Shown: positions 41,611 through 51,745, counted from the stretch's first letter. The stretch: 64,000 nt of DNA from Catellatospora coxensis (GCF_016862635.1 NZ_BONI01000010.1:1-64000), one strand, 5' to 3'. The notes: generated by a model from the letters alone, not told the origin. Numbers and translations: made by a program.

Positions 41611-43592
41611 GGTTGGGCCTCCGGGTCGGCGGGGGTGACGACCGCGAGCACCGCGCCGACCTCGACCTGGTGGCCGACGGCCACGGGCAGGTGGGTCACG
41701 GTGCCGCCGGTCGGGGCGGTGATCTCGTGCTGCATCTTCATGGCCTCCAGCCACAGCAGCGGCTGGCCGGCGGTGACCTGGTCGCCCTCGGCGACGGCGA
41801 CGCGGATGACGGCCCCGGGCAGCGGTGCGAGCAGCGACCCGCTGGCGACCTGGACCTGCGCCACCGGGAACCGTTCGACCGGGCGCAGGCTGACCGGCCC
41901 GAGCACCGAGTCGACACAGACCATCTCCGGGTACGTCGCGACGGTGAACACGTGCCGCACGTTGCCGCGCCCCAGCTCCACCCGGGTCGCCGTGACCTCG
42001 CCGACGACGACCTCGGGCTCGTCCTCGACCCGTACGCCGTCGCGGGTGCGCCGGTAGCCGACGTCGATCCGCCCGGCCGGGGCCTGGTAGGCGCGGGTCT
42101 GCGGGGCGGAGGCGACGTTGCGCCAGCCGCCCGGCAGTCCGGTCACGACGGTCGCGCTCGCCCGCTCGGCAGCCGACGCGGCCAGCGCCGCGGCGTACGC
42201 CGACAGCCGCTGCGCGTCCTCGCCGGCCAGCGGCCGGGCGAGCATGTCGAGCCCGTGCTGCTCGAAGAACGCGGTGTCGATCCGCCCGGCCAGGAACGCC
42301 GGATGCCGCAGCACGTTGACGAGCAGATCCCGGTTCGTGACGAGCCCGTGGATCCGCGCCTGCGCCAGCGCTCCCGCCAGGGCCCGCGCGGCCTGCGACC
42401 GCGTCGGCGCCCACACGATCACCTTCGCCAGCATCGGATCGTAATGCGGCGTAACCACATCCCCACCCGCAAACCCACTGTCCACGCGCACCACCACCGC
42501 GCCGGCCGCCACCGGCGCGGGCACGCCGAATTCGGTGGTGGTGGGGAGGGTGAAGGTATGGAGGGGGCCGGTTTGGGGGCGCCAGGTGTGGGCGGGGTCC
42601 TCGGCGTAGAGGCGGACCTCGATGGCGTGGCCGTGGATTGCGGGCGGGGTGGGCGGGAGGGGGTGGCCTTCGGCGATGTCCAGTTGGAGGGCGACCAGGT
42701 CCAGGCCGGTGACGAGTTCGGTGACGGGGTGTTCGACCTGGAGGCGAGTGTTCATCTCCAGGAAGTGGAACGAGCCGTCGGGCGCGGCCAGGAATTCGAC
42801 GGTGCCCGCGCCGCGGTAGCCGATCGCGGCCGCGGCGGCGGTGGCGGCGGCGTGCAGGCGTTCGCGCATGGCCGGGTCGACCATCGGTGAGGGGGCCTCC
42901 TCGACGACCTTCTGGTGGCGGCGCTGGATGGAGCACTCGCGCTCGCCGACCGCCCAGATCGTGCCGTGCGCGTCGGCCATGACCTGCACCTCGATGTGCC
43001 GCCCGGTGGCCAGGTAGGGCTCGCAGAACACGGTCGGGTCACCGAACGCGGCGGCGGCCTCGGCGCGGGCGGCCTCGACCTGTTCGGGCAGCGCGGCGAG
43101 GTCGTGCACGACGCGCATGCCGCGGCCGCCGCCACCGGCCGACGCCTTGATGAGCACGGGCAAATCGGCCTCGGTGACCGTGGCGGGGTCGAGTTCGGGC
43201 AGCACGGGCACGCCCGCGGCGGCCATCAGCTTCTTCGACGCGATCTTCGAGCCCATCGCGTCGATGGCGTCCGGCGAGGGCCCGATCCAGGTCAGCCCGG
43301 CGTCGATGACCGCCTGGGCGAACGCGGCGTTCTCGGACAGGAAGCCGTAGCCGGGGTGCACGGCGTCCGCGCCGGCCGCGAGCGCGGCCTCGATGACGAG
43401 GTCGGCGCGCAGGTAGGTGTCGGCGGCGGTGACGCCGGGCAGCCGTACCGCGATGTCTGCTTCTGTGGCGTGCAGGGCCCGGGTGTCGGCGTCGGAGTGC
43501 ACGGCGACGGTGGTGATGCCGCGTTCGCGGCAGGTGCGGAAGACGCGGCGGGCGATCTCGCCCCGGTTGGCGACCAGCAGTCGGGAGATCAT
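41607..43592 (-). CDS. Acyl-CoA carboxylase alpha subunit (biotin carboxylase + BCCP)
   Basis: A 661-residue biotin-dependent subunit. Biotin carboxylase domains at about 1-445 have the ATP-grasp glycine loop (KASAGGGGRGMRVV), RRHQKVVEEAPSP and EMNTRLQVEHPVTE. A middle domain follows. The biotinyl carrier at the C-terminus carries the biotin Lys in LEAMKMQHEI. It carboxylates biotin with ATP and bicarbonate for the carboxyltransferase encoded 4 bp upstream. The pairing with AtuA-like and acyl-CoA dehydrogenase genes suggests geranyl- or methylcrotonyl-CoA-type carboxylase and not acetyl-CoA; exact substrate is inferred. Confidence 0.93.
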   Translation of the reverse strand: MISRLLVANRGEIARRVFRTCRERGITTVAVHSDADTRALHATEADIAVRLPGVTAADTYLRADLVIEAALAAGADAVHPGYGFLSENAAFAQAVIDAGLTWIGPSPDAIDAMGSKIASKKLMAAAGVPVLPELDPATVTEADLPVLIKASAGGGGRGMRVVHDLAALPEQVEAARAEAAAAFGDPTVFCEPYLATGRHIEVQVMADAHGTIWAVGERECSIQRRHQKVVEEAPSPMVDPAMRERLHAAATAAAAAIGYRGAGTVEFLAAPDGSFHFLEMNTRLQVEHPVTELVTGLDLVALQLDIAEGHPLPPTPPAIHGHAIEVRLYAEDPAHTWRPQTGPLHTFTLPTTTEFGVPAPVAAGAVVVRVDSGFAGGDVVTPHYDPMLAKVIVWAPTRSQAARALAGALAQARIHGLVTNRDLLVNVLRHPAFLAGRIDTAFFEQHGLDMLARPLAGEDAQRLSAYAAALAASAAERASATVVTGLPGGWRNVASAPQTRAYQAPAGRIDVGYRRTRDGVRVEDEPEVVVGEVTATRVELGRGNVRHVFTVATYPEMVCVDSVLGPVSLRPVERFPVAQVQVASGSLLAPLPGAVIRVAVAEGDQVTAGQPLLWLEAMKMQHEITAPTGGTVTHLPVAVGHQVEVGAVLAVVTPADPEAQP

Positions 43593-43596
43593 CTCG

Positions 43597-45192
43597 TCAC
43601 ATCCGGAAGACGCCGTAGGGACCCGGGCCGGGGTCGGGGGCCGATTGCACCGCGGACAGGCACAGGCCGAGCACGGTGCGGGTGTCGCGGGGGTCGATGA
43701 CGCCGTCGTCGTAGCCGAGCCCGGACAGCACCATCGGCAGCGACTCCGCCTCGATCTGGTTCTCGACCATGGTGCGGACGACCTGGTCGGTGTCCTCGTC
43801 GTAGGGCCGCCCGGCCGCGGCGGCCGACTGCCGCGAGACGATCGACAGCACGCCCGCGAGCTGCGCGCCGCCCATCACCGCGGACTTCGCGCTCGGCCAC
43901 GCGAACAGGAAGCGCGGGTCGTACGCCCGCCCGCACATGCCGTAGTGCCCCGCGCCGTAGGACGCGCCGATCAGCACCGAGATGTGCGGCACGGTGCTGT
44001 TGGACACCGCGTTGATCATCATCGCGCCGTGTTTGATGATGCCGCCCTGCTCGTAGTCCTTGCCGACCATGTAGCCGGTCGTGTTGTGCAGGAACAGCAG
44101 CGGGGTGCGGGTCTGGTTGGCGAGCTGGATGAACTGCGCCGCCTTCTGCGACTCCGCGCTGAACAGCACCCCGCGCGCGTTGGCCAGGACGCCGACCGGG
44201 AAGCCGTGCACGCTGGCCCAGCCGGTGGCCAGGCTCGCGCCGTACTCCGGTTTGAACTCGTCGAAGCGGGAGCCGTCGACGACCCGGGCGATCACCTCAC
44301 GCGGGTCGAACGGGGTGCGCAGGTCCGGTGGCACGATGCCGAGCAGCTCCTCGGCGTCGAAGACAGGCTCGTCGGCGTCCGGCGACGGAGCCGCGCCGAG
44401 CTTGCGCCAGCGCAGCGACGCGACGATGCGCCGCCCCATGCCGATCGCCTGCACCTCGTCGTCGGCCAGGTAGTCGGCCAGGCCCGAGACGCGGGCGTGC
44501 ATCGCCGCGCCGCCCAGCGACTCCTCGTCGGCGTCCTCGCCCGTGGCCATCTTGACCAGCGGCGGGCCGGCCAGGAACACCTGCGACCGCTCTTTGATCA
44601 TGACGACGTGGTCGCTCATGCCCGGCACGTACGCCCCGCCCGCGGTGGAGTTGCCGAACACCAGCGTCACCGTCGGGACACCTGCCGCGGACAGGCGCGT
44701 CAAGTCGCGGAACAGCCGCCCGCCGGGGATGAAGATGTCCTTCTGGCTCTGCAGGTCGGCCCCGCCCGACTCGACCAGGTTCACCAGCGGCAGCCGGTTC
44801 TCCCGCGCGATGTCCATCGCCCGCAGGGTCTTGCGCAGGGTGTACGGATTGGACGCCCCTCCGCGCACCGTCGGATCGTTCGCGATGATCATGCATTCGG
44901 TGTTCTCGACGACGCCGATCGCGGTGACCACGCTCGCCCCGACCGGGTAGTCGGTGCCGTACGCCGCCAGCGCCGACAGCTCCAGCAGCGGCGAGTCCCG
45001 GTCCACCAGCAGCTCGATGCGCTCGCGCGGCAGCAGCTTGCCCCGGTCGTGATGCCGCTTGACGTACTTCGGCCCACCCCCGCCCAGCGCCTTGGCGTGC
45101 TCGGCGTCGAGCGCGGCGAGTTTGTCCAGCAGCGCGTCGCGGTTGCCCGCGTACGCGGCCGCGCCGGTGTCCAGGGTGGATCTCAGGATCAC
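43597..45192 (-). CDS. Acyl-CoA carboxylase beta subunit (carboxyltransferase)
   Basis: A 531-residue carboxyltransferase of the MCC/GCC type. It shows KYVKRHHDRGKLLPRERIEL, FGNSTAGGAYVPGMSDH, LFLHNTTGYMVGKDYEQGG, the oxyanion-hole glycines, and AWPSAKSAVMGGAQLAGVL near the C-terminus. It transfers CO2 from biotin to an acyl-CoA. GTG 45192 overlaps the stop of the AtuA-like gene by 4 bp. It forms the holoenzyme with the subunit at 41607-43592. Confidence 0.93.
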   Translation of the reverse strand: MILRSTLDTGAAAYAGNRDALLDKLAALDAEHAKALGGGGPKYVKRHHDRGKLLPRERIELLVDRDSPLLELSALAAYGTDYPVGASVVTAIGVVENTECMIIANDPTVRGGASNPYTLRKTLRAMDIARENRLPLVNLVESGGADLQSQKDIFIPGGRLFRDLTRLSAAGVPTVTLVFGNSTAGGAYVPGMSDHVVMIKERSQVFLAGPPLVKMATGEDADEESLGGAAMHARVSGLADYLADDEVQAIGMGRRIVASLRWRKLGAAPSPDADEPVFDAEELLGIVPPDLRTPFDPREVIARVVDGSRFDEFKPEYGASLATGWASVHGFPVGVLANARGVLFSAESQKAAQFIQLANQTRTPLLFLHNTTGYMVGKDYEQGGIIKHGAMMINAVSNSTVPHISVLIGASYGAGHYGMCGRAYDPRFLFAWPSAKSAVMGGAQLAGVLSIVSRQSAAAAGRPYDEDTDQVVRTMVENQIEAESLPMVLSGLGYDDGVIDPRDTRTVLGLCLSAVQSAPDPGPGPYGVFRM

Positions 45193-46997
45193 AGCAGTTC
45201 CTCCGGGATGTCGACATACCGCGAACGCAGCCACTCGCCCAGGCCCTTGCCCTGCGGATCGAACCGGGTGCCCGCGGACACGCCGTCGCCGAGCAGCCCG
45301 TCGACGACGAAGTTCAGCGCCCGCAGATTCGGCAGCAGGTGCCGGGTGACGGGCCGCCCCGCCGCCTCCGGCAGCAGCTTCACCAGCGCGTCCTCGGTCA
45401 GCGTCGCCGCCAGCCACGCGTACGCGGCCTCGCCGCCCGCCCAGACGCCGATGTTGGCGCTGCCGCCCTTGTCCCCGCTGCGCGCCCCGGCGACCAGCCC
45501 CAGCGGCCCGCGCCGGGTCGGCCCGCCGCCGGTCCACACCGGCACCGCCGCCGCGACAACCGGTTCGGCGGCGGTCGGCCCGGATCCGGTGCCGTCGACG
45601 GCGCGTTGTGCCACACCGCCGGCCGGAACACCGGCCGACGACGGCGCGTCGGAGCCGAGCGGCTCGATCGTGTGCCCGGTGCCGTCAGGCAGGACCACCA
45701 CGTGCGGGACCTGCTCGGCCGGGACGGCCGCCGAGGTGAACACCCCGAACGGGGTCGCGTCACCGGGCGGGGCGAGCAGCGTGAAGCCCGGGTAGCTGGA
45801 CAGTGCCAGCTCGACGGCCGCCCCGCTGAAGGCGCGCCCGGCCAGGGACGGGTCGGGGTCCTTGACGGCGGCGTGCAGCAGCGCGCTGGCCTCCTCCTGC
45901 CCGTCCGCGTCAGCGTGGTCGGTGCGGGCCAGCCGCCACACCAGCTCGGCAGGCTTGCGCTTCAGCGACGCTGCGAGCTGCTCGCGGGCCAGCGCCGCCT
46001 TCGCCTCGACGTCGAGTCCGGTGATCAGGAAGGTGACGTCGTTGCGGAACCCGCCGAGCGAGTTCAGCCCGACCTTCAGCGTCGCCGGCGGCGCCTCACC
46101 GCGTACCCCGCTGATGCGCACCCGGTCGGGGCCGTCCTCGGCCAGCACGACCGTGTCCAGCCGCGTGGTGACGTCGGGGCCGAGGTAGCGCGGGCCGTCC
46201 ACCTCGTACAGCAGCTGCGCGGTGACCGTGCCCGTGTTCACGACGCCGCCGGTGCCCGGGTGCTTGGTGATCACACTGGTGCCGTCGGCGTGCACCTCGG
46301 CGATCGGGAACCCGGGCAGGCCGATGGCGTGCTCGGTGAAGAACGCGTAGTTGCCGCCGGTGGCCTGCGCGCCGCACTCGATCACGTGCCCGGCGGCGAC
46401 GGCACCGGCGAGGGCGTCGAAGTCGTCGCGCGCCCAGCCGAAGTGGGCCGCCGCCGGGCCGACGACCAGCGAGGCGTCGGTCACCCGCCCGGTGACCACG
46501 ATGTCGGCTCCCTGCCGCAGGGCATGGGCTATGCCCCACGCGCCGAGGTAGGCGTTCGCGGCGATCGGCGCGCCCAACCCCAGCTCGTCGGCGCGTTCCA
46601 GCAGGTCGTCACCGGTCACGTACGCGATGCGCGGGCTCAGCCCGAGCCGCCCGGCGAGCGCGCCGAGCGCCTGGGCGAGCCCGGCCGGGTTGAGCCCGCC
46701 CGCGTTGGCGACGATCGTGACGCCCCGGTCGAGGGCCGGGCCGAGGCACTGCTCCAGCTGCCGCAGGAACGTCTTGGCGTATCCGGTGGCCGGGTCCTTC
46801 ATCCGGTCGCGGGCCAGGATCAGCATGGTCAGCTCGGCGAGGTAGTCGCCGGTGAGCACGTCGACCGGACCGCCTTCGAGCATCTCCCGCATCGCCGAGG
46901 CCCGGTCCCCGTAGAAGCCCGAGACGTTCGCGATCCGCAGCGGCGCGCTCGCCGGCCGTTCGTCGCGATCGGCCTCGGTGTTCCCGTGCCCGCTCAT
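45189..46997 (-). CDS. AtuA-like acyclic terpene utilization protein (DUF1446)
   Basis: A 602-residue two-part protein. The N-terminal DUF1446 domain (about 20-450) has [53 protein letters not shown] and [15 protein letters not shown]. The C-terminal AtuA-like domain (about 485-590) has [20 protein letters not shown]. AtuA of Pseudomonas is required for citronellol/geraniol use, although its exact reaction is not settled. It overlaps both neighbours by 4 bp, so translation of the whole operon is coupled. Confidence 0.88.
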   Translation of the reverse strand: MSGHGNTEADRDERPASAPLRIANVSGFYGDRASAMREMLEGGPVDVLTGDYLAELTMLILARDRMKDPATGYAKTFLRQLEQCLGPALDRGVTIVANAGGLNPAGLAQALGALAGRLGLSPRIAYVTGDDLLERADELGLGAPIAANAYLGAWGIAHALRQGADIVVTGRVTDASLVVGPAAAHFGWARDDFDALAGAVAAGHVIECGAQATGGNYAFFTEHAIGLPGFPIAEVHADGTSVITKHPGTGGVVNTGTVTAQLLYEVDGPRYLGPDVTTRLDTVVLAEDGPDRVRISGVRGEAPPATLKVGLNSLGGFRNDVTFLITGLDVEAKAALAREQLAASLKRKPAELVWRLARTDHADADGQEEASALLHAAVKDPDPSLAGRAFSGAAVELALSSYPGFTLLAPPGDATPFGVFTSAAVPAEQVPHVVVLPDGTGHTIEPLGSDAPSSAGVPAGGVAQRAVDGTGSGPTAAEPVVAAAVPVWTGGGPTRRGPLGLVAGARSGDKGGSANIGVWAGGEAAYAWLAATLTEDALVKLLPEAAGRPVTRHLLPNLRALNFVVDGLLGDGVSAGTRFDPQGKGLGEWLRSRYVDIPEELL

Positions 46998-47806
46998 GCG
47001 ACGCCCTCCGCCGCGAACTGGCCGGGTGCGCGGCCCGTGCCGGGTGGGCCGGCGAAGGCCTGGGCGATGTCGAGCCAGCGGTCCGCGTCGGCTCCCTCGG
47101 CGCGTACGGCGAGGTCGGCGCGGTGCCGCCGCTGCGTGACCAGCAGGCAGAAGTCGAGGGCGGGGCCGGTGACCCGCTGCGCGGCCTCCTCCGGTCCCCA
47201 GGTCCAGTCGTCGCCGTCCGGGCCGGTGAGCCGGACGTGGAACGGCGCGATCGGCGCGTCGAGGCCGTGGGCGGCGTAGGCGAAGTCGCGGGCGCGTACG
47301 CCGATGTGGGCGACGTGGCGCAGCCGGCCGGTCGGGGTCCGGGTGACGCCGAAGGTGTCGGCGAGGTCCTGGCCGTGCGCCCAGGTCTCCATGATGCGGG
47401 CGGTGGCCATGGACGCGGCGCTCATCGGCGGCCCGTACCAGGGCAGCCGGGTGCCCGGCGGCACGGTGGCGAGCGCGGCCCGCAGCCTGCCCCGGGTCTC
47501 CCGCCAGCGGCCGAGCAGCTGCTCGGGTGGCAGCACGGCGAGCCGGTCGGCTCCGGCGTCGACGAACCGCAGCGGGTCCGGCGAGTCGGCGATCTCCTGC
47601 AGCGCGTCGGCGAAGCCGGCGGGATCGGTCGCGGCGAGAAGGGAGCGCTCGTCGGTCCACAGCAGATGGCCGATCTGGTGCGCCACGGTCCAGCCGGCGG
47701 CCGGGGTCGGCGCCGCCCACCGGTCCGGTGCCAGATCCGCGACGAGCCGGTCGGCGTCGGCGCTCTCGGCGTCGAGATCGGCCAGCAGCGCCTCGAGTTC
47801 CGCCAT
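46994..47806 (-). CDS. TIGR03084-type DinB-like metal-binding protein
   Basis: A 270-residue protein of the DinB/maleylpyruvate isomerase superfamily, often found with AtuA-like and acyl-CoA carboxylase genes in actinobacteria. Metal-binding His are expected in [31 protein letters not shown] and [14 protein letters not shown]. It is the first gene of the operon, so its upstream region (47807-47914) holds the promoter and a TetR-type palindrome. The role is unknown, possibly thiol-dependent isomerisation. Confidence 0.85.
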   Translation of the reverse strand: MAELEALLADLDAESADADRLVADLAPDRWAAPTPAAGWTVAHQIGHLLWTDERSLLAATDPAGFADALQEIADSPDPLRFVDAGADRLAVLPPEQLLGRWRETRGRLRAALATVPPGTRLPWYGPPMSAASMATARIMETWAHGQDLADTFGVTRTPTGRLRHVAHIGVRARDFAYAAHGLDAPIAPFHVRLTGPDGDDWTWGPEEAAQRVTGPALDFCLLVTQRRHRADLAVRAEGADADRWLDIAQAFAGPPGTGRAPGQFAAEGVA

Positions 47807-47857
47807 GCGGGGTGCTCCCTCCAGTCGGTTCCACCCTTCCTGCGGGCCACAAAAAAG

Positions 47858-47871
47858 TCAAGCGTGCTTGA
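47858..47871 (-). promoter_or_regulatory. TetR-type operator of the acyl-CoA carboxylase operon
   Basis: TCAAGCGTGCTTGA is a perfect 14-bp palindrome about 50 bases before the first start codon; on the minus strand it overlaps a TTGACT -35-like box. The TetR encoded at the end of the same operon is the likely ligand. Confidence 0.6.
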
Positions 47872-47914
47872 TTTATTCTGCGCGCTGATGGTCCCCGTTC
47901 GGGGCCAGACCCGA

Positions 47915-48316
47915 TCAAAGGGGGTTCACGTACCGCCAGTGGCCGGCTTCGCGCAGGAAGCGGCTGTGCTCCTCCAGCACGCCGGGTCGGCCGCCGTCGC
48001 GGTAGTGGGCCCGGAACAGCACCGCGCCCTCGGTGTCGAACATCGAGCCTCGGTCGGTGGCGAGCACCTCCAACGCGGTGTAGCGCGGGCCGCCGGCCAG
48101 GTCCAGCTCGGTCGGCCGGGTGCTGGAATGCCAGGTGCGCAGCAGGTACGCCACGTCCCCGAGCGCGAACGCGCTGTACCGCGAGCGCATCAGCTGCTCC
48201 GCGGTCGGGGCTTCGCCGCCGTGGTGCCAGCGCCCGCAGCACTCCTCATACGGCCGGCCGGTCCCGCAGGGGCAGACGGCGGGCTGCGGGTCGGGCTTCC
48301 TGCGTGCTCGTGCCAT
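47915..48316 (-). CDS. YchJ-family SEC-C zinc protein (UPF0225)
   Basis: A 133-residue protein with an N-terminal SEC-C-like zinc motif (CPCGTGRPYEECCGRW) followed by an NTF2-like domain (AEQLMRSRYSAFALGDVAYL, FRAHYRDGG). The family is widespread and its biochemical role is not known. ATG 48316 was chosen to match the usual N-terminus; ATG 48325 in frame is possible. Confidence 0.85.
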   Translation of the reverse strand: MARARRKPDPQPAVCPCGTGRPYEECCGRWHHGGEAPTAEQLMRSRYSAFALGDVAYLLRTWHSSTRPTELDLAGGPRYTALEVLATDRGSMFDTEGAVLFRAHYRDGGRPGVLEEHSRFLREAGHWRYVNPL

Positions 48317-48384
48317 GGTCACCATGATCGCTCATCGGGTGCCCGACCGGCCGGGGGCCGCTCCGGCACCGGAAACGGAGCAGC

Positions 48385-48882
48385 TCAGCGGCCGTTCTGC
48401 ACGAGCATGACGGCCAGGCAGACCACGGCGGCGGTGGTCGCCACCGTGCGCACGAGATTCCATCGCGCCCACTTCGCCTCGTCGAACCTCGCCCGCACGC
48501 CGGCCAGGTCGGTGATCCGGTCGGGGTCTCCGGCCGCCTTGATCGCATTGTTCATCGGCACGTTGACCGCGACGGTGATGACCAAGACCAGCAGGTACAG
48601 CACCAGCGCGGCGAACGCCCAAGCCAGTGCCGCGCCGCCCGGTCCTGTCAGCAGCAGGACGACGGACGCCGCCGTGAACACAAAAGCGCCGAGGAAGCCG
48701 CCGAGCATGAACCACGGGTTGATGATCGCCCGGTCGAGGGCCTGGAACGCGCCGACGAACGTCCGGTCGTCGGTACGCCGGAGCCCGGGCATCACGGTGT
48801 GGGCGTACAGGCCGAACACCCCCGCCATGATCCCCATCGTCACCGTTGCCGCCACCTGCACGATCATCCGAACAGCGTCCAC
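48385..48882 (-). CDS. DUF1772 / anthrone-oxygenase-like membrane protein
   Basis: A 165-residue protein with four transmembrane helices (VQVAATVTMGIMAGVFGLYA, FMLGGFLGAFVFTAASVVLL, FAALVLYLLVLVITVAVNVP, TVATTAAVVCLAVMLV) and NVPMNNAIKA before the last helix pair, the DUF1772 hallmark. Fungal relatives are anthrone oxygenases; in bacteria the substrate is unknown. It diverges from nothing nearby and lies 61 bp from the DUF429 gene in the same direction. Confidence 0.78.
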   Translation of the reverse strand: MDAVRMIVQVAATVTMGIMAGVFGLYAHTVMPGLRRTDDRTFVGAFQALDRAIINPWFMLGGFLGAFVFTAASVVLLLTGPGGAALAWAFAALVLYLLVLVITVAVNVPMNNAIKAAGDPDRITDLAGVRARFDEAKWARWNLVRTVATTAAVVCLAVMLVQNGR

Positions 48883-48943
48883 ATCGCCCCCTCGGTCCGA
48901 GCACTACCCGCGTGATCCTATGCGGCTCCGCGGAATCGCCTGC

Positions 48944-49633
48944 TCAGGTCCAGATCGCACACCGCAGCCCATCGCTGAAGACCTCGGGCTCCTCCGGGCG
49001 GCAGACAGCCGTGCCGCACAACACCCGCCGGGCCGACCAGGCAGCGGCTGCCGCGTCCAACACGTCGTCGACGCCTGCGACATGGCCCGCCGCGCCGAGG
49101 TCACCGGCAGGCAGGACACCCTCGGCGGCCAGCAGGGCCCGGCGGCGTTCCACTCCCGCCCACGTCGTCTTGCGGTCGGTCAGCGGCGCGGACGCCATGG
49201 CCGCAAACGACAACTCCGGGTGCACCTCGACGACGCGGCGCTGCTGTCCGCGTACCCAATCGTCAACGTCGAAGATCTTCTTGCGCAGCCCGTAGGCCTG
49301 CTGCGAGATGCCCTTCGCTCCGGCTTCGCGGTGCAGCGCGTTCGCGGTCGCGTGGTTCTCTGCCCGCAGCGCCTGCCGGGCCGGCGTCGAAAAGACCGAC
49401 TTCCAGCGGGGCCCCGCGGCCTGGCGTGCGAGTTCGTCCGCGGCGCGAACGCCCTGATCAGGCAACCCGATCGGGATGTCGATCGCAACGACCTGTGCCA
49501 CGCCGTCCGCATCTGCCAGCAGCACCAGTTCTGCGATCGTCGGCGCGAATATCGCGGCGACCTCGTCGCCGGCGAGGACGATCCCGACCCAGCCCGCCTT
49601 GCACGCATCGACTCCGAGCACCCGTCCTGTCAT
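48944..49633 (-). CDS. DUF429 domain protein (RNase H-like fold)
   Basis: A 229-residue DUF429 protein with RVLGVDACKAGWVGIVLAGD at the start, AIDIPIGLPDQGVRAAD and VVEVHPELSFAAMA. These acidic positions fit an RNase H-like fold, suggesting a predicted nuclease, but no activity is established. ATG 49633 follows GGGAGG. Upstream (49634-49836) is a short intergenic region shared with the divergent PfkB kinase. Confidence 0.85.
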   Translation of the reverse strand: MTGRVLGVDACKAGWVGIVLAGDEVAAIFAPTIAELVLLADADGVAQVVAIDIPIGLPDQGVRAADELARQAAGPRWKSVFSTPARQALRAENHATANALHREAGAKGISQQAYGLRKKIFDVDDWVRGQQRRVVEVHPELSFAAMASAPLTDRKTTWAGVERRRALLAAEGVLPAGDLGAAGHVAGVDDVLDAAAAAWSARRVLCGTAVCRPEEPEVFSDGLRCAIWT

Positions 49634-49836
49634 GCGCCCAGCCTCCCACGACGCCACGATCGCGCCCAGCCTGCGCGGCCGCCGAGCAGGCCACCGCCTA
49701 CGGCATGGACGGAGCGTTCGATATGCGTGATCCGCGGCATCATGGCGTAGGGGCTGCGAGAGGATCAAGGTGCGGTTAGGGTGGGCAGGCCCGCCGCTCC
49801 GGGTACACGATCATCCATCGGGGGAGGCGGTCTGCC

Positions 49837-50751
49837 ATGTCCACGTATGACGTGCTGGTGCTCGGCGGTGTCGGCGTCGACACCATCGTGCCGGTGCCCG
49901 AGCTGGCGGTCCCGCCGGGCGACTTCCTGCCGGCGTCGCCGATCCGCGACTACGTCGCACACTCCGGCAACGGTGTCGCGCTGGGCTTTCACGCGCTGGG
50001 CCTGCGTACCAAACTGATCGACTTCCTCGGCGACGACATGCTCGGCGCGATGGTGCTGGCCCGCTACGCCGAACTCGGCCTGGACTTCAGCCACGTCACC
50101 GCCCCGAACGGCACCCCGCGCGCCGTGAACCTCGTCGACAAGGCCGGCCACCGGTTCTCGTTCATGGACCACCGCCACCCCGCCGATCTGGTGCTGCCGC
50201 AGGACTTCTACCTGCCCTACCTGCGGCAGGCGCGGCACGCGCACATCGCCGCGCCGCGGGCCGCGGGCGCGTTCGCCGACGCCCACCGGCTGGGCGTGAC
50301 CACCTCCACCGACCTGCACTCCTGGGACGGCGAACTCGACTGGGTATGGCCGCTGGCCCGCGCCGCCGACCTGGTGTTCCTCAGCGCCCAGGCGGCCCCG
50401 GAGCGTATCGACGACATCCTGCTCGCGGTGCTCGGCACCGGCCGGGCGCAGGTGGTCGTCGCGACCGACGGCGCGGCCGGCTGCCGCGTCGCCACCAGGG
50501 ACACCCCGGGGGTACGCCGGTTCCCGGCCGTCGCACCCGAACGGCCCGTGATCGACAGCAACGGGGCGGGCGACGGGTTCAGCACCGCGTTCATGAGCCG
50601 CTGGCTGACCGGCCGTCCGATCGAGGAGTGCGTACTGGCCGGATCGGTGTCGGGCGCGTTCGCCTGCGGCGCGGCCGGCACCCACGAGGAGCTGATCACC
50701 GCAGACCAGCTCGCCGCGGCCATGGCCCGAACCGGCCACGCCGCAGCCTGA
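49837..50751 (+). CDS. PfkB-family carbohydrate kinase
   Basis: A 304-residue ribokinase-fold kinase. The N-terminal signature is VLVLGGVGVDTIVPVPELAV, and the C-terminal anion hole/catalytic Asp motif is SNGAGDGFSTAFMSRWL (GAGD). It phosphorylates a sugar or nucleoside with ATP. There are no sugar transporter or isomerase genes beside it, so the substrate cannot be proposed. A GGGGGAGG site precedes ATG 49837. Confidence 0.88.
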   Translation: MSTYDVLVLGGVGVDTIVPVPELAVPPGDFLPASPIRDYVAHSGNGVALGFHALGLRTKLIDFLGDDMLGAMVLARYAELGLDFSHVTAPNGTPRAVNLVDKAGHRFSFMDHRHPADLVLPQDFYLPYLRQARHAHIAAPRAAGAFADAHRLGVTTSTDLHSWDGELDWVWPLARAADLVFLSAQAAPERIDDILLAVLGTGRAQVVVATDGAAGCRVATRDTPGVRRFPAVAPERPVIDSNGAGDGFSTAFMSRWLTGRPIEECVLAGSVSGAFACGAAGTHEELITADQLAAAMARTGHAAA

Positions 50752-50782
50752 CCACCGGGTCGGCCCGGTGGGCGCAACGCAG

Positions 50783-50833
50783 TTTCGGGGAGACTGCAGC
50801 AATCGGGCGCTGCATTGCCGCAGTTTCCCCGAA
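50783..50833. terminator. Long near-perfect hairpin between convergent genes
   Basis: TTCGGGGAGACTGCAGCAAT (50783-50802) pairs with 50814-50833 with one G-T pair and one mismatch, loop 11 bases. It lies between the PfkB kinase and SDR genes, 3' to 3', and resembles the hairpin at 31682-31735. Confidence 0.6.
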
Positions 50834-50872
50834 CCTGCGACCGGCGCAGGCCGGCGCGCCCACCGGACCCGG

Positions 50873-51709
50873 TCAGGACTGGGGCGGGTAGTCGGTGGAG
50901 ACGGTGACGTCGGCCCACTTCTCCGTCTCGGCGGCGCGGGACGCCGCGGACTCGCGGGCCCGGTTCAGTGCGTCGGAGCCGAGCAGCAGCCGCAGCGGCG
51001 GATCGGCGGCGTCGGCGAGGTCGATGATCACCTTGGCGGCCCGGACCGGGTCGCCGGGTTCGACGTACTCCGCCCGATATTTCAGCATCGCGCCGACGGA
51101 CGGCTCGTAGTCCGGCCCGACCGGGGCCGCGAGCTGGGACGCCCCGCCGCTCCACTTGGTGCGGAACCCGCCAGGCTCCACGATGGTGACCTTCACCCCG
51201 AACGGCCTCACCTCGTTCGCGAGCACCTCGGAGTAGCCCTCGACACCGAACTTCGCGGTCTGGTACGCCCCCAGCCCCGGCGTGCCGCCGGCCCGCCCGC
51301 CGATGGACGAGAACTGGATGACGTGGCCGTGCCGCTGCGCACGCAGCACCGGCAGCGCGGCCTTGGTGACGTTCACGACGCCGAAGAGGTTCGTCTCGAT
51401 CTGGGCGCGGAAGTCCTCGTCCGGCGTCTCCTCCAGCGAGCCGGACACCGCGTAGCCGGCGTTGTTGACCAGGATGTCGAGACTTCCGAACGCCTCGACG
51501 GTGGCCTGCACGGCGGCGCGGGACGCCGCGGGGTCGGTGACGTCCAGGGTCACCGCCCGGATCTGGTCGCCGTACTTGCGCACCAGGTCGTCGAGGGTTT
51601 CGGGCCGACGGGCGGTGGCGACGACGTTGTCGCCGTGCTCAAGCACGGCCCGGGTGAGTTCGTAGCCGAAACCGCTGGAGGTCCCGGTGATGAGCCAGTT
51701 CTTCGCCAT
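50873..51709 (-). CDS. Short-chain dehydrogenase/reductase
   Basis: A 278-residue classical SDR. The NAD(P) motif is ITGTSSGFGYEL (TGxxxGxG), then NNAG, catalytic Ser in QFSSIGG and YxxxK in YQTAKFG. Length and order match the family. ATG 51709 follows GGGGGG. It lies 36 bp after a TetR gene and is likely co-transcribed and controlled by it. Substrate unknown. Confidence 0.92.
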   Translation of the reverse strand: MAKNWLITGTSSGFGYELTRAVLEHGDNVVATARRPETLDDLVRKYGDQIRAVTLDVTDPAASRAAVQATVEAFGSLDILVNNAGYAVSGSLEETPDEDFRAQIETNLFGVVNVTKAALPVLRAQRHGHVIQFSSIGGRAGGTPGLGAYQTAKFGVEGYSEVLANEVRPFGVKVTIVEPGGFRTKWSGGASQLAAPVGPDYEPSVGAMLKYRAEYVEPGDPVRAAKVIIDLADAADPPLRLLLGSDALNRARESAASRAAETEKWADVTVSTDYPPQS

Positions 51710-51745
51710 GAGTCCCCCTGTTGATCTGTTCAAGGCGGTTCTTCG

